A stretch of DNA of 64,000 nucleotides from Allochromatium tepidum (lineage in GTDB: Bacteria; Pseudomonadota; Gammaproteobacteria; Chromatiales; Chromatiaceae): positions 602,501 through 666,500 of the forward strand of contig NZ_AP024563.1 in NCBI RefSeq assembly GCF_018409545.1, in the 5' to 3' direction. Of this stretch, positions 55,748-64,000 are shown one piece after another. Each line of letters begins with the position of its first letter. Position 1 is the stretch's first letter. The notes beneath the pieces were generated by a model that was not told the DNA's origin, made no database searches, and was given only the letters and a program-made list of their open reading frames with translations. The position numbers were made by a program, and so were the translations under genes.

Positions 55748-56968
55748 ATGAGCGAAATCGTCCTGATCAACGTCACCGGCGAGGATCGTCCCGGCATCAC
55801 AGCGGCGCTGACCGCCATCCTTGCCCGCTATCGGGTGCCGATCCTGGATATCGGCCAGTCGACCATCCACAACGCCCTGGCGCTGGGGTTGATGGTCGAG
55901 CTGCCTCGGACGGGGAGTGATTGCGGGGTGTTCAAGGAACTGCTGTTCAGCGCCCATACGCTGGGGCTGGATATCCGCTTCACGCCCATCGCCGCCGATG
56001 ACTACGAAGGCTGGGTGCACGAGCAGGGCCGGCCGCGCCATATCCTGACCCTGGTCGGACGTGAGATCGAGGCCGAGCACATCGCGCGCGTGTCGGCGGT
56101 GGTCGCCGAACGCGGGTTGAACGTCGACCGCATCGCGCGTCTGACCGGGCGCATCTCGCGGCGCGAACGTCTGCCGGCGGCGCTGGCCTCGGTCGAGCTT
56201 TCGGTGCGCGGTGCCGTGCCCGACCTGACCGAGCTGCATGGTGCATTGCTGGCGCTCGGGCGGGTGCTGGACGTCGACATCTCGGTCCAGGAGGACGACA
56301 TCTTCCGCCGCAACCGGCGGCTGGTGTGCTTCGACATGGATTCGACGCTGATCCAGACCGAGGTCATCGACGAGCTGGCGGCGGCGGCTGGTGTCGGCGC
56401 CGAGGTCGCGGCCATCACCGAGGCGGCGATGCGCGGTGAGCTGGACTTCAAGGAGAGCTTCCGGCGTCGCATGGCGTTGCTCAAGGGGTTGGACGAATCC
56501 GTGCTGGCCGGGATCGCCGAGCGTCTGCCGATCACCGAGGGCGCCGACCGGCTCATCGCCACGCTCAAGCGGCTTGGCTACAGGGTGGCGATCCTCTCGG
56601 GCGGCTTCACCTATTTCGCCGAGCATCTGCAACGGCGTTTCGGCATCGACTATGTCTACGCCAACCGGCTCGAATTCAGGGACGGTAAGCTCACCGGCGA
56701 GGTCTCGGGCGAGATCGTCGATGGTGCGCGCAAGGCTGAACTGCTGCGCGAGATCGCCGCGCGCGAGGGCATTCGGCTGGAGCAGGTGATCGCGGTCGGC
56801 GACGGCGCCAATGATCTGCCGATGCTGGCCATCGCCGGACTCGGCATCGCTTTCCACGCCAAACCCATCGTTACCGAGCAGGCGCGTCATGCCATCGCGA
56901 CGGTCGGACTCGATGCCATCCTCTATCTGCTCGGGATGCGCGATCGGGATGTGGAGGCCTTGGCCTGA
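55748..56968 (+). CDS. serB: Phosphoserine phosphatase with N-terminal ACT domains
   Basis: A 406-residue SerB: two ACT-like modules ('LINVTGEDRPGITAALTAIL', 'LTLVGREIEAEHIARVSAVV') precede a HAD phosphatase with 'VCFDMDSTLIQTEVIDELA', 'ILSGGFTYFAEHL' and 'IAVGDGANDLPMLAIAGLG'. It performs the last step of serine synthesis, and the ACT part probably gives feedback control. Seven bases separate it from pmbA. Confidence 0.93.
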   Translation: MSEIVLINVTGEDRPGITAALTAILARYRVPILDIGQSTIHNALALGLMVELPRTGSDCGVFKELLFSAHTLGLDIRFTPIAADDYEGWVHEQGRPRHILTLVGREIEAEHIARVSAVVAERGLNVDRIARLTGRISRRERLPAALASVELSVRGAVPDLTELHGALLALGRVLDVDISVQEDDIFRRNRRLVCFDMDSTLIQTEVIDELAAAAGVGAEVAAITEAAMRGELDFKESFRRRMALLKGLDESVLAGIAERLPITEGADRLIATLKRLGYRVAILSGGFTYFAEHLQRRFGIDYVYANRLEFRDGKLTGEVSGEIVDGARKAELLREIAAREGIRLEQVIAVGDGANDLPMLAIAGLGIAFHAKPIVTEQARHAIATVGLDAILYLLGMRDRDVEALA

Positions 56969-56974
56969 AAGCGC

Positions 56975-58070
56975 TCAACCGATGACCACTTCGGTTTGGG
57001 GTAGGCGCTGCTGTAGGGCGTGTTGCAGGGCGTGCTTGGCGTCTGTGTCGCCATGGACGAGGATGACCGTCTTGGGCTTGACCCGCATACGGGTGACGAA
57101 GTTGATCAGGTCTTTTCGATCGGCGTGGGCGGACTAGCCGCCGAGAGTATGGACGGCGGCGCGGATGTCGAAGCGCGTGCCGTCGAGGTCGACATAGCCG
57201 CCGCGCGGTCCATAGCGCCGGATCGCCCAGCCGGGGGTGCCGGCGGCCTGGTAGCCGACGAAGAGGATGTCGTGGCGTGGGTCGCCGAGCATGGCTTTGA
57301 GGTAGTCGATGATGCGTCCGCCGGCGCACATGCCGCCTGCGGCGATGACGATGGCCGGGCGGGCGCTGCGGGTCTCAGGTAGTCGACGGTGCGCAGGTGG
57401 GTGGGTGGCGGCCTGAGTCGAGCCGGCGTTTGGCTTCGCGGTCCCAGTGGTCGCGCAGGCGGGTGTAGCCGGCGGTGAAGTCGGCGGCCAGGGGGGAGTC
57501 GAGGATGATTTCGAGGTCGTCCCAGGTGCGTCCTTGGGTGAGGCGTCGTTGGCGATGTTGGTGGATGATGGCTTCGAGTTCGTAGAGCAGTTCCTGGGTG
57601 CGGCCGATGCTGAAGGCGGGGATGAGCAGGGTGCCGCCGTTGTCGAAGGCGTGTTCGACGATGGCGCGCAGACGGTCGCGTCGTGCGCGGCGGTCTTCGT
57701 GGAGGCGGTCGCCGTAGGTGCTTTCGAGGACGACGATGTCGGCGGCGTAGGGGGGATTTGGGGGCGGGCAGCAAGGGGGTATGGGGGGCGCCGAGATCGC
57801 CGGAGACAGAGGATGCGGGTGGCGGTGCCGCCTTGGTGCAGGTCGCATTCGACGTAGGCGGAGCCGAGGATGTGGCCGGCGGGTTTGAGTCGGAGGCGCA
57901 GGCTGGGGTCGCCGGTGGTGAGGCTGTGCCACTGGCCGTAGGGGAGGGGGACGGTGAGTTGACGGACGCGGTCGAGCACGCGGGCGATGAGCTTGGCGTC
58001 GCGTGTGACGCCGACTTTGAGGGCATCTTCGATGACGAGTGGGAGCAGGTCGGCGGAGGCTTGACAACTT
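56975..58070 (-). pseudogene. MBL-fold RNA nuclease (CPSF/YSH1 type), multiply broken
   Basis: Three minus-strand frames must be joined to read the protein: 'KVGVTRDAKLIARVLDRV' to 'ECDLHQGG'; 'SSVSGDLGAPHTPLLPAPK'; 'DIVVLESTYGDRLHED' to 'LDSPLAADFTAGY'; then 'PAIVIAAGGMCAGGRIIDYL'. A TAG at 57134-57136 replaces the Tyr of 'GGYSAHADRKDLINF', after which the frame continues to a natural end at 56975. The N-terminal third with the HxHxDH metal site is absent. At least three indels and one nonsense change make this clearly dead. Confidence 0.75.
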
Positions 58071-58183
58071 AATCAGGAAGCCGTTTGCGCCCAGGTGGCG
58101 CTCCTGATCTTCGACCGGGTGTGTGAGACACCAACCATCGACCACCCGCCGGACGAAGAGCGTGCGTGACTTTTCACTCCAGA

Positions 58184-58286
58184 TCATGACGCCATCGACG
58201 TGATATCGCTCGATGGTGTCTGAGCGCTGAAGACTTGAGGATGTCATGACTCCACCGACCTGACGTCGCTCGACGGCGACTGAGCG
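58184..58286. repeat. Imperfect 43-bp direct repeat with 60-bp period
   Basis: The stretch at 58184-58226 (TCATGACGCCATCGACG...TCTGAGCG) recurs at 58244-58286 (TCATGACTCCACCGACC...ACTGAGCG) exactly 60 bases later with about eight or nine differences. Each copy holds an imperfect ATCGCTCGATGGTGTC-like core. It lies in the decayed zone between the MBL remnant and the GDP-fucose synthase remnant. Confidence 0.55.
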
Positions 58287-58316
58287 GCGCCGTATCTCAG
58301 CCTGGAGATCCGGTCG

Positions 58317-58886
58317 TCAAAGACGCAACCGCCCCTGGTTCTCCAAAAACCACCGATAGGTTTGCCGAATCCCATCGGCCAGCGCGATCCGCGCCGCCCA
58401 ACCCAGCCCGCGTAGACGCTCGACATCGAGCAATTTCTGCGGCATGCCGTCGGGCTTGCTCGCATCGAAGACGATCTCGCCCTCGAACCCCACCACCTCG
58501 GCCACCAGCCGCGCCAGCTCCGCGATGCTGACATCGACCCCGGTCCCGACGTTCAGATGCGAACAGCGCGGATCCGTGTGCGCCCGCCAGACCTCGGGCG
58601 CCAGCCCCATCACATGCACACAGGCCGCCGCCATGTCGTCGACATGCAGTAACTCACGTCGCGGCGTACCGCTGCCCCAGACCGTCACCGTCGACGCCCC
58701 CGCGACCCGCGCCTCATGGAGCTTACGCATCAGCGCCGGCAGCACATGACTGTCGTTCAGGTCGAAGTTGTCGCCCGGCCCATAGAGGTTGGTCGGCATC
58801 ACACTGCGAAAATCCGTCCCGTACTGACGGTTGTAGGACTCACACAGCTTGATCCCGGCGATCTTGGCGATGGCATACGGCTCGGT
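58317..58886 (-). pseudogene. GDP-L-fucose synthase, C-terminal remnant
   Basis: The frame from '[18 protein letters not shown]' (the YxxxK active-site segment) through '[14 protein letters not shown]', '[18 protein letters not shown]' and 'INVGTG'-like '[15 protein letters not shown]' to '[13 protein letters not shown]' matches Fcl/WcaG. The first ~135 residues, with the NADP-binding GxxGxxG motif, are missing: upstream of about 58886 the frame enters unrelated sequence without a start. It cannot make an active enzyme. Confidence 0.75.
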
Positions 58887-59074
58887 AGATACGGGGACAG
58901 GATCCGTTAGACATTGGGATGACTCATGAAACTGTTTTTTGCTCTTCAGTGCCACGATCAGCAGTGATACTAGGATGGACAGATGGATCCTGTCCAAGGC
59001 GCCCCTCGATTCCGCCAGGGCGCAACGATCGACACGCAACAGCAGACCATGCACCAGCCAGAGCAGGGCGAGCG

Positions 59075-59353
59075 ATCCGGCCGAAACGGCGAGAGACCGG
59101 CCCGGATGCGCCGGATCATGACCATAGCCGTGTCCAGAACCGGGATGCCCAGGATCAGCGCCGGGATCAGTTGGCCATAGACGGTGTCGAAACGCTGCGT
59201 GACCAGGATGATGAGTACGGCCGTGCCGAAACCCAGGAACTGACTGCCGGTGTCGCCCATGAAGATCTGGGCCGGATTGCTGTTGAAGCGCAGAAAACCG
59301 AAGGTCGCGCCGATCATGGCCAGCGCGATGCCGATTTCCGCCGCGTGATACCG
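59075..59353 (-). pseudogene. WecA/MraY-family glycosyl-1-phosphate transferase fragment
   Basis: About 93 codons read '[20 protein letters not shown]', '[17 protein letters not shown]' and '[14 protein letters not shown]', the central membrane core of the WecA-like transferases that start O-antigen or capsule synthesis. Both ends are missing: the stretch is bounded by unrelated reading frames close to the RND permease gene and by the fused sequence leading to the GDP-fucose synthase remnant. The usual 'HxHH' C-terminal motif is not found. Confidence 0.65.
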
Positions 59354-59411
59354 AACAAATCTCCGGTGGCAGACAGCCAGGGGGCACAAAGGCGAGGCGC
59401 GAGGCTCCGGA

Positions 59412-62400
59412 TCAGGACGTCTTGGCCATCTCTTGCTCCAGCCGCCGCTTGACCGCCCCCGGTGATCCGGTATGACGTGCCAGCCGGTCATAGGCCACGG
59501 GCACCACGAACAGGGTGAAGACCGTCGCCGCCAGCACTCCGGCCAGGATGACGATACCGATGACCGCGCGCGTCTCCGAGCCGGCACCGCTGGAGAGCAG
59601 CAGCGGAATGGCCCCGGCCGCCGTGGTCACGCCGGTCATGAGGATGGGCCTCAGCCGGGTCTCGCTCGCCTCGATCAGGGCCGCGCGGAACTCCTGCCCC
59701 TGATCGCGCAGTTGATTGGCGAATTCGACGATGAGGATGCCGTTCTTGGCCGCCAGTCCCACCAGCATCACCAGCCCGATCTGGCTGAAGATATTGAGAC
59801 TCTGACCGGTGATCCATAGCCCGAACAGCGCCCCGGCCATGGCCGGCGGCACCGTGAGCATGATGACCAGCGGATGGATCCAGCTCTCGAACTGCGCGGC
59901 CAGCACCAGATAGACCACCATCAGCCCCAGTACGAAGACGAACAGCACGCCCTCGGCGCTGCTTCGGAAGTCACGGCTCTGGCCCTTGTAGTCGATCTGG
60001 GCGTATTCGGGCAGATGTGTTCGGACCTTGGCTTCCAGATAGGCGAGCGCATCCCCGAGCGCCAGCCCCTCGGCGAGGCCGGCCTCGATGGTGATGGCGC
60101 GGATGCGGTTGAAGCGGTTGAGGCTCGGCGACTCGGCGGTCTCGGTCACGCGCGCCAGACTCGCCAGCGGGATCAGGGCCTCACTGCGGGCCGAGCGGAC
60201 ATAGATGTTCTCCAGACTGGTCGGGGTGCGCTGTTCATGGCGCTCGCCCTCCAGGATGACGTCGTATTCCTCACCCTGATCCAGATAGGTCGTCACCCGG
60301 CGCGAACCGAGCATGGTTTCGAGCGTGCGTCCGAGTGTGCCGACCGTCACCCCGAGATCGGCGGCGCGGTCGTAGTCGATCTCGACCCTGAGCTGAGGCT
60401 TGGTCTCCTTGTAGTCCCAGTCGAGTCCGACCAGTCCGGGGTTGTCCTTCTCGATCTCGGCGATCAGGATGTCGCGCCAGGCGGCCAGTTCCTCGTAGCT
60501 GCCGCCGCCGATGACGAACTGGACCGGCTTGCTGGTGCGCGCGCCGAAGCCCTGACGCATGACCGGGAAGGCGCGCACCCCCGGCAGGTCGGCGAGCTTG
60601 GCGCGGATCTCGTCCATGATCACCCAGGCCGAGCGGCGCTTGGCGTGACTGTCGAGCACCACGATCACCATGCCGGTGTTGAAGGTGGCCGTGTTGGAGA
60701 AGGCGCGCGGACTGCGCACCAGGAGCCGGATCGCCTCGCCGCTCTCGGTATAGGGCATGAGCCGGCGCTCGATCTCTTCCATGTAGGTCTTCATGTAACT
60801 GTGGGACGCGCCCTCGGGTCCGTTGACCAGGATGAAGAAGGCGCCGCGATCCTCGCGCGGGGTGTATTCCTGTGGGATCCGGTCGAAGAGCCAGACGGCG
60901 GCTCCGAGCGTGCCGATCAGCGCCAGCAGGATGATCCAGGGTTGACGCAGCAGGAATCCGAGCACGCGCCGATAGCGCCGACGGATCGTCAGGAAGACGC
61001 GGTCGATGCCCTCGGCGAGTCCGGGACGCTCGCCCTCGGGCCGATGCGCCGCCGGCAGCACCTTGGAGGCCAGCATCGACGACAGCGAGAGCGCGACGAA
61101 GGCGGAGAAGACCACGGCGGCGGCCATGGTCAGGGCGAACTCGGAGAACAGCCGTCCCAGATCCCCTTGCAGGAAGGCGATCGGGACGAAGACCGCGACC
61201 AGCACGATGGTGGTCGCGACCACGGCGAAACCGACCTGGCGCGTCCCCCGATAGGCGGCGACCAGCCGCGTCTCGCCGTATTCCTCCATGCGCCTGTGGA
61301 TGTTCTCCAGCACCACGATGGCATCGTCGACCACCAGCCCGATGGCCAGCACCAGGGCGAGCAGGGTCAGGATGTTGATCGAGAACCCGAGCGCGAGCAG
61401 CACCGTGAAGGTCGACACGATCGACACCGGCACCGTGACCGCCGGCACCAGGGTCGCGCGCCAGTTGCCGAGGAACAGGAAGATCACCAGCACCACCAGC
61501 ACGATGGCGATGGCGAGCGTCTTGTAGACCTCCTTGATCGCCTCCTCGACGAACACCGAGCTGTCGAAGCTCCGGCTCAGGCTCATCCCCTCGGGCAGTG
61601 AGGCATCGACACGCTCCATCTCGGCCTTGGCTGCCTGGGCGACGGCGATGGTGTTGGCGGTCGATTGCTTGATGATGCCGATGCCGACCATGGGCTTGCC
61701 GTTGCTGCGAAAGAAGGTGCGTTCCTCCTCGGTGCCGCGCTCGACCCGCGCCACGTCGCCCAGACGCACCAGATAGCCGTCCGTGCCGCGCTTGAGCACC
61801 AGCCGCGCGAAGTCGTCCGGGGTGTTGAAGGCGCGCTCGACCCGCACGCTGAACTGACGGTCGATCGATTCGACCTCGCCGGCGGGCAGCTCGATGTTCT
61901 CGGCCCGCAGCGCCTCCTCGACCTCGGCGACCGTCAGCCCGCGCGCGGCCAGGGCGCTGCGGTCGAGCCAGATGCGCATGGCATAGACCTGCTCGCCGCC
62001 GACCCGCACCCGCGCCACGCCGTCGAGCACGGAAAAACGATCGACCAGATAGCGGCGTGCATAGTCCGAGAGTTCGGGCACCGTCATCCGCTCGCTGGAG
62101 AGATTGAACCAGACGATGACGTCGTCGTTGCTGTCGACCTTCTGGATCTCGGGGGTGTCGGCCTCGCTCGGGAGCTGATCGAGGATGCCGGAGACGCGGT
62201 CGCGGATGTCGTTGGCGGCCCCGTCGACGTCGCGGTCGATGCTGAACTCGATGTTGATGCGCGAGCGCCCGTCTTCGCTGGTCGACTCGACGGTGCGGAT
62301 GCCCTCGACCCCGGCGATGCGTTCCTCGATGACCTGGGTGATGCGGGTCTCGACCACGGCCGCGGCCGCGCCGCGATAGGTGGTGCTGATGGAGACCACC

Positions 62401-62528
62401 GGCGGGTCGATGTTCGGAAACTGGCGCAGCGGCAGCCGGTCGAACGAGACCAGTCCGAAGGCGACCAGCAGCAATGACAGGACGCCGGCCAGGACCGGGC
62501 GGGTGATGGAGACGTCGGAGAGGATCAC
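59412..62528 (-). CDS. RND-family efflux permease (AcrB/MexB-like)
   Basis: A 1038-residue inner-membrane proton-driven pump with the standard twelve-helix layout. 'TRPVLAGVLSLLLVAFGLV' is TM1, 'RQFPNIDPPVVSISTTYRGA' follows, and the proton-relay region contains 'LALVLAIGLVVDDAIVVLENI'. The second half repeats the fold ('IGLVMLVGLAAKNGILIVEFAN'). It belongs to the HAE1 group, exporting hydrophobic compounds. Start overlaps the stop of the adaptor gene; no outer membrane channel gene is in the window. Confidence 0.92.
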   Translation of the reverse strand: MILSDVSITRPVLAGVLSLLLVAFGLVSFDRLPLRQFPNIDPPVVSISTTYRGAAAAVVETRITQVIEERIAGVEGIRTVESTSEDGRSRINIEFSIDRDVDGAANDIRDRVSGILDQLPSEADTPEIQKVDSNDDVIVWFNLSSERMTVPELSDYARRYLVDRFSVLDGVARVRVGGEQVYAMRIWLDRSALAARGLTVAEVEEALRAENIELPAGEVESIDRQFSVRVERAFNTPDDFARLVLKRGTDGYLVRLGDVARVERGTEEERTFFRSNGKPMVGIGIIKQSTANTIAVAQAAKAEMERVDASLPEGMSLSRSFDSSVFVEEAIKEVYKTLAIAIVLVVLVIFLFLGNWRATLVPAVTVPVSIVSTFTVLLALGFSINILTLLALVLAIGLVVDDAIVVLENIHRRMEEYGETRLVAAYRGTRQVGFAVVATTIVLVAVFVPIAFLQGDLGRLFSEFALTMAAAVVFSAFVALSLSSMLASKVLPAAHRPEGERPGLAEGIDRVFLTIRRRYRRVLGFLLRQPWIILLALIGTLGAAVWLFDRIPQEYTPREDRGAFFILVNGPEGASHSYMKTYMEEIERRLMPYTESGEAIRLLVRSPRAFSNTATFNTGMVIVVLDSHAKRRSAWVIMDEIRAKLADLPGVRAFPVMRQGFGARTSKPVQFVIGGGSYEELAAWRDILIAEIEKDNPGLVGLDWDYKETKPQLRVEIDYDRAADLGVTVGTLGRTLETMLGSRRVTTYLDQGEEYDVILEGERHEQRTPTSLENIYVRSARSEALIPLASLARVTETAESPSLNRFNRIRAITIEAGLAEGLALGDALAYLEAKVRTHLPEYAQIDYKGQSRDFRSSAEGVLFVFVLGLMVVYLVLAAQFESWIHPLVIMLTVPPAMAGALFGLWITGQSLNIFSQIGLVMLVGLAAKNGILIVEFANQLRDQGQEFRAALIEASETRLRPILMTGVTTAAGAIPLLLSSGAGSETRAVIGIVILAGVLAATVFTLFVVPVAYDRLARHTGSPGAVKRRLEQEMAKTS

Positions 62529-63628
62529 GGCATCCGGTTCTGTGTGGTGTCGGTCCGGTTCGCGGTCGAGTCGTCGGGGGCAGAGCCGGGGCCGGCAACG
62601 AGCCGGATCGGCTGGCCGGGGCGGATCTTCTCCTGCCCCTCGGTGACGACGCGATCCCCGGGTTCCAGCCCGTCACGGACCTCGACCCAGCCGGGAATCC
62701 GTGTGCCGATGCGGATCTGGAGCCGTTCGGTCGTCGGTCCCGACTCGCCCTCCGTCAGCCGCAGGACGAAATGCTCCTGTCCGCGATGCAGGATCGCCGC
62801 CTCGGGCACGGTGAGCGCCTCGCGCGGATCGAGCATCAGCACCACGCGCATCAGGAGTCCGGGTTTGAGCGTGAAGTCGGGATTGGGCAGGATGGCGCGC
62901 ACCCGCACCGAGCGCGTGACCGGATCGACCCGGCTGTCGATGCCGCGCACAACGCCCTTGAAGACGCGCGCGCCGAAGGCCGAACTGGTGGCCTCGATGC
63001 CCAGTCCGGGCTGGAGCGAGGCGAGATGGACGCTGGAGACGCTGAAGTCGAGTTTCATCAGACGGTCGTCGTCGAGCGTCGTGATCAGGTCGCCCGGCGT
63101 CACCAGCGCGCCCTGGCTGACGTTGCGCAGACCCAGCACGCCATCGAAGGGCGCCTTGATGAAGCGGTCGGCCACGCGCGATTCGATGGCGGCGAGCAGG
63201 GCGCGCGCGGTGTCGAGATCGCGCTGGCGCTCGTCGAGCAGGGATTCGGATGCCGAGCGCCGGGCCGCCAGCGAGCGGACGCGGTCGTACTGACGTTCGG
63301 CCTCGCGCAGACGCACGCCGGCCTCTTCGAGCAGGGCATGTTCCTCGGCGCTGGTCATCTCGACCAGCGGATCGCCGGCGCGCACCCGCTGATTGTCGTC
63401 GAAGTGCACCACCGAGATGGTTTCCGTCACCTTGGAGGTGATGGCGACCGACTCGTTGGCCTGGAGCGTGCCCAGGGCCTCGACCCGTTCGCTGAGCGGC
63501 TGGACGCGCGTCTCGGCCACCACCACAGGCGTGGCGGGCGGCGCTCCGCCGGGCTTGGCGGCCCAGACGTTCGACACGGCCGGCCAGACCAGCATGGCTA
63601 TCAGTATCGGCATCGACAAAACACGCAT
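62525..63628 (-). CDS. RND efflux periplasmic adaptor (membrane fusion protein)
   Basis: A 367-residue adaptor with an N-terminal signal peptide ('MRVLSMPILIAMLVWPAVSNVWA'), barrel-sandwich ('VAITSKVTETISVVHFDD', 'FIKAPFDGVLGLRNVSQG'), alpha-hairpin and beta-barrel parts ('DSRVDPVTRSVRVRAILPN'). ATG 63628 is used; a TTG immediately before it shares the codon phase. It precedes the permease with a 4-base overlap. Confidence 0.9.
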   Translation of the reverse strand: MRVLSMPILIAMLVWPAVSNVWAAKPGGAPPATPVVVAETRVQPLSERVEALGTLQANESVAITSKVTETISVVHFDDNQRVRAGDPLVEMTSAEEHALLEEAGVRLREAERQYDRVRSLAARRSASESLLDERQRDLDTARALLAAIESRVADRFIKAPFDGVLGLRNVSQGALVTPGDLITTLDDDRLMKLDFSVSSVHLASLQPGLGIEATSSAFGARVFKGVVRGIDSRVDPVTRSVRVRAILPNPDFTLKPGLLMRVVLMLDPREALTVPEAAILHRGQEHFVLRLTEGESGPTTERLQIRIGTRIPGWVEVRDGLEPGDRVVTEGQEKIRPGQPIRLVAGPGSAPDDSTANRTDTTQNRMP

Positions 63629-63802
63629 CAATCGGTACTCGCTCTATGAGGTCTCGCTGAACACTCGTCGCGATCGGCGCCTCTCCTCTTGCGGGAGAGG
63701 TGTTGGGAGAGGGGGAGAAGGAACCGCCATGGCCAAGTTGTTTTTGAAGCCCTACTTAGGTGCTCGGCTCCATCGAGAGTTCCTTCCGTCGCCGAAACGC
63801 AA

Positions 63803-63834
63803 ACGGCCCCGTCACCGAAATGACGGGGCCGTTC
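63803..63834 (-). terminator. Strong stem-loop terminator for the last minus-strand gene
   Basis: AACGGCCCCGTCA (63803-63815) pairs perfectly with TGACGGGGCCGTT (63822-63834) around a six-base loop. On the minus strand it lies about 50 bases after the stop of the partial gene and is followed by a short T run, so it should end that transcript. Confidence 0.75.
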
Positions 63835-63885
63835 GTTGTCTCAGACTGACGCCTTCGGGTCAATCGCTCGACCCGGCGAGCCGCT

Positions 63886-64000
63886 TCAACGGGTCTGGGC
63901 CGAAGACGCGGCCGGAGCCTGGGCCTGATGCTGGGGCATCATCGGATAGGGACGCTCGGGGAAGGCACGGCTCAGCGGCTCGCCGATATGGCGGGTCGGA
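63886..64000 (-). CDS. 3' end of an unidentified gene
   Basis: The minus strand is open from the window edge to TGA at 63886-63888, giving 37 residues that include 'TRHIGEPLSRAFPERPYP' and a Gln/Ala-rich tail. The downstream terminator supports a real gene end. I cannot assign a function from this fragment. Confidence 0.4.
   Translation of the reverse strand, partial: PTRHIGEPLSRAFPERPYPMMPQHQAQAPAASSAQTR

Noticed and set aside
59874-61601. A 575-codon plus-strand frame opposite the RND permease
   Set aside because: Typical antisense composition (Asp/His/Gln/Gly-rich) with no known domain.

Overview
The window comes from a GC-rich gammaproteobacterial phototroph, most likely a purple sulfur bacterium of the Chromatiaceae. 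The basis is a bacteriochlorophyll a biosynthesis and reaction-centre superoperon (bchFNBHLM-puhABC-puhE) with bchP, bchG and a PpsR-type regulator, set among typical gammaproteobacterial housekeeping genes (purEK, hemF, pilTU, pmbA, serB) and a menaquinone-type menE. The genus cannot be settled from sequence reading alone.

Layout. 1-530: remnants of two insertion sequences (IS481-like and IS982-like). 575-4762: recD2-type helicase, an unknown protein, a SprT-like metalloprotease and a DprA-like protein whose start is missing. 4999-7480: a pile of broken transposases, with a complete-looking IS of about 1.2 kb inside an IS982 copy and an IS701-like remnant. 7520-7813: a tRNA-Arg(CCU) gene on the minus strand interrupted in the anticodon loop by a 217-nt group I intron. 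7878-28004: the photosynthesis region. bchP, bchG and ppsR run leftwards; bchF-N-B-H-L-M, puhA-B-C, puhE, hemN, bchJ and menE run rightwards, mostly with overlapping stop/start codons. 28114-31424: an accessory patch with a dead TerD gene, a PsiE-like membrane protein, a 297-bp MITE, a PglZ (BREX) N-terminal scrap and a DUF262/DUF1524 (GmrSD-like) defence gene. 31717-37899: a DUF4412-like exported protein and a paaK-ACT-paaK-iorB-iorA block, on the minus strand, that fits activation and reductive carboxylation of aryl acetates or the reverse. 38025-46703: four signalling genes in a row (hybrid histidine kinase, chemoreceptor, REC-PP2C phosphatase, REC-HD-GYP). 46713-50680: pilU, pilT, purE, purK. 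50838-56968: hemF, a glycosyltransferase, a truncated PIN toxin, a truncated unknown gene, pmbA and serB. 56975-59353: a graveyard of decayed genes (MBL-fold nuclease, GDP-fucose synthase, WecA-like transferase). 59412-63628: an RND efflux permease and its adaptor. The last 115 bases are the 3' end of an unidentified minus-strand gene behind a strong terminator.

How it works together. BchH, M, N/B/L, F, J, P and G cover many steps from protoporphyrin IX to phytylated bacteriochlorophyll a; PuhA/B/C/E supply the reaction-centre H subunit and assembly factors; PpsR is the likely redox/light repressor. HemN (anaerobic) and HemF (oxygen-dependent) both perform the coproporphyrinogen step, and HemN is translationally chained to BchJ and MenE. 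lhaA, which in many purple bacteria sits between bchM and puhA, is absent from that position here. The most unusual items are the intron-bearing tRNA, the MITE that abuts the start of the PsiE-like gene, the GmrSD/BREX remnant, and the arylacetate-CoA ligase/indolepyruvate oxidoreductase block whose IorA lacks the usual C-terminal ferredoxin domain.
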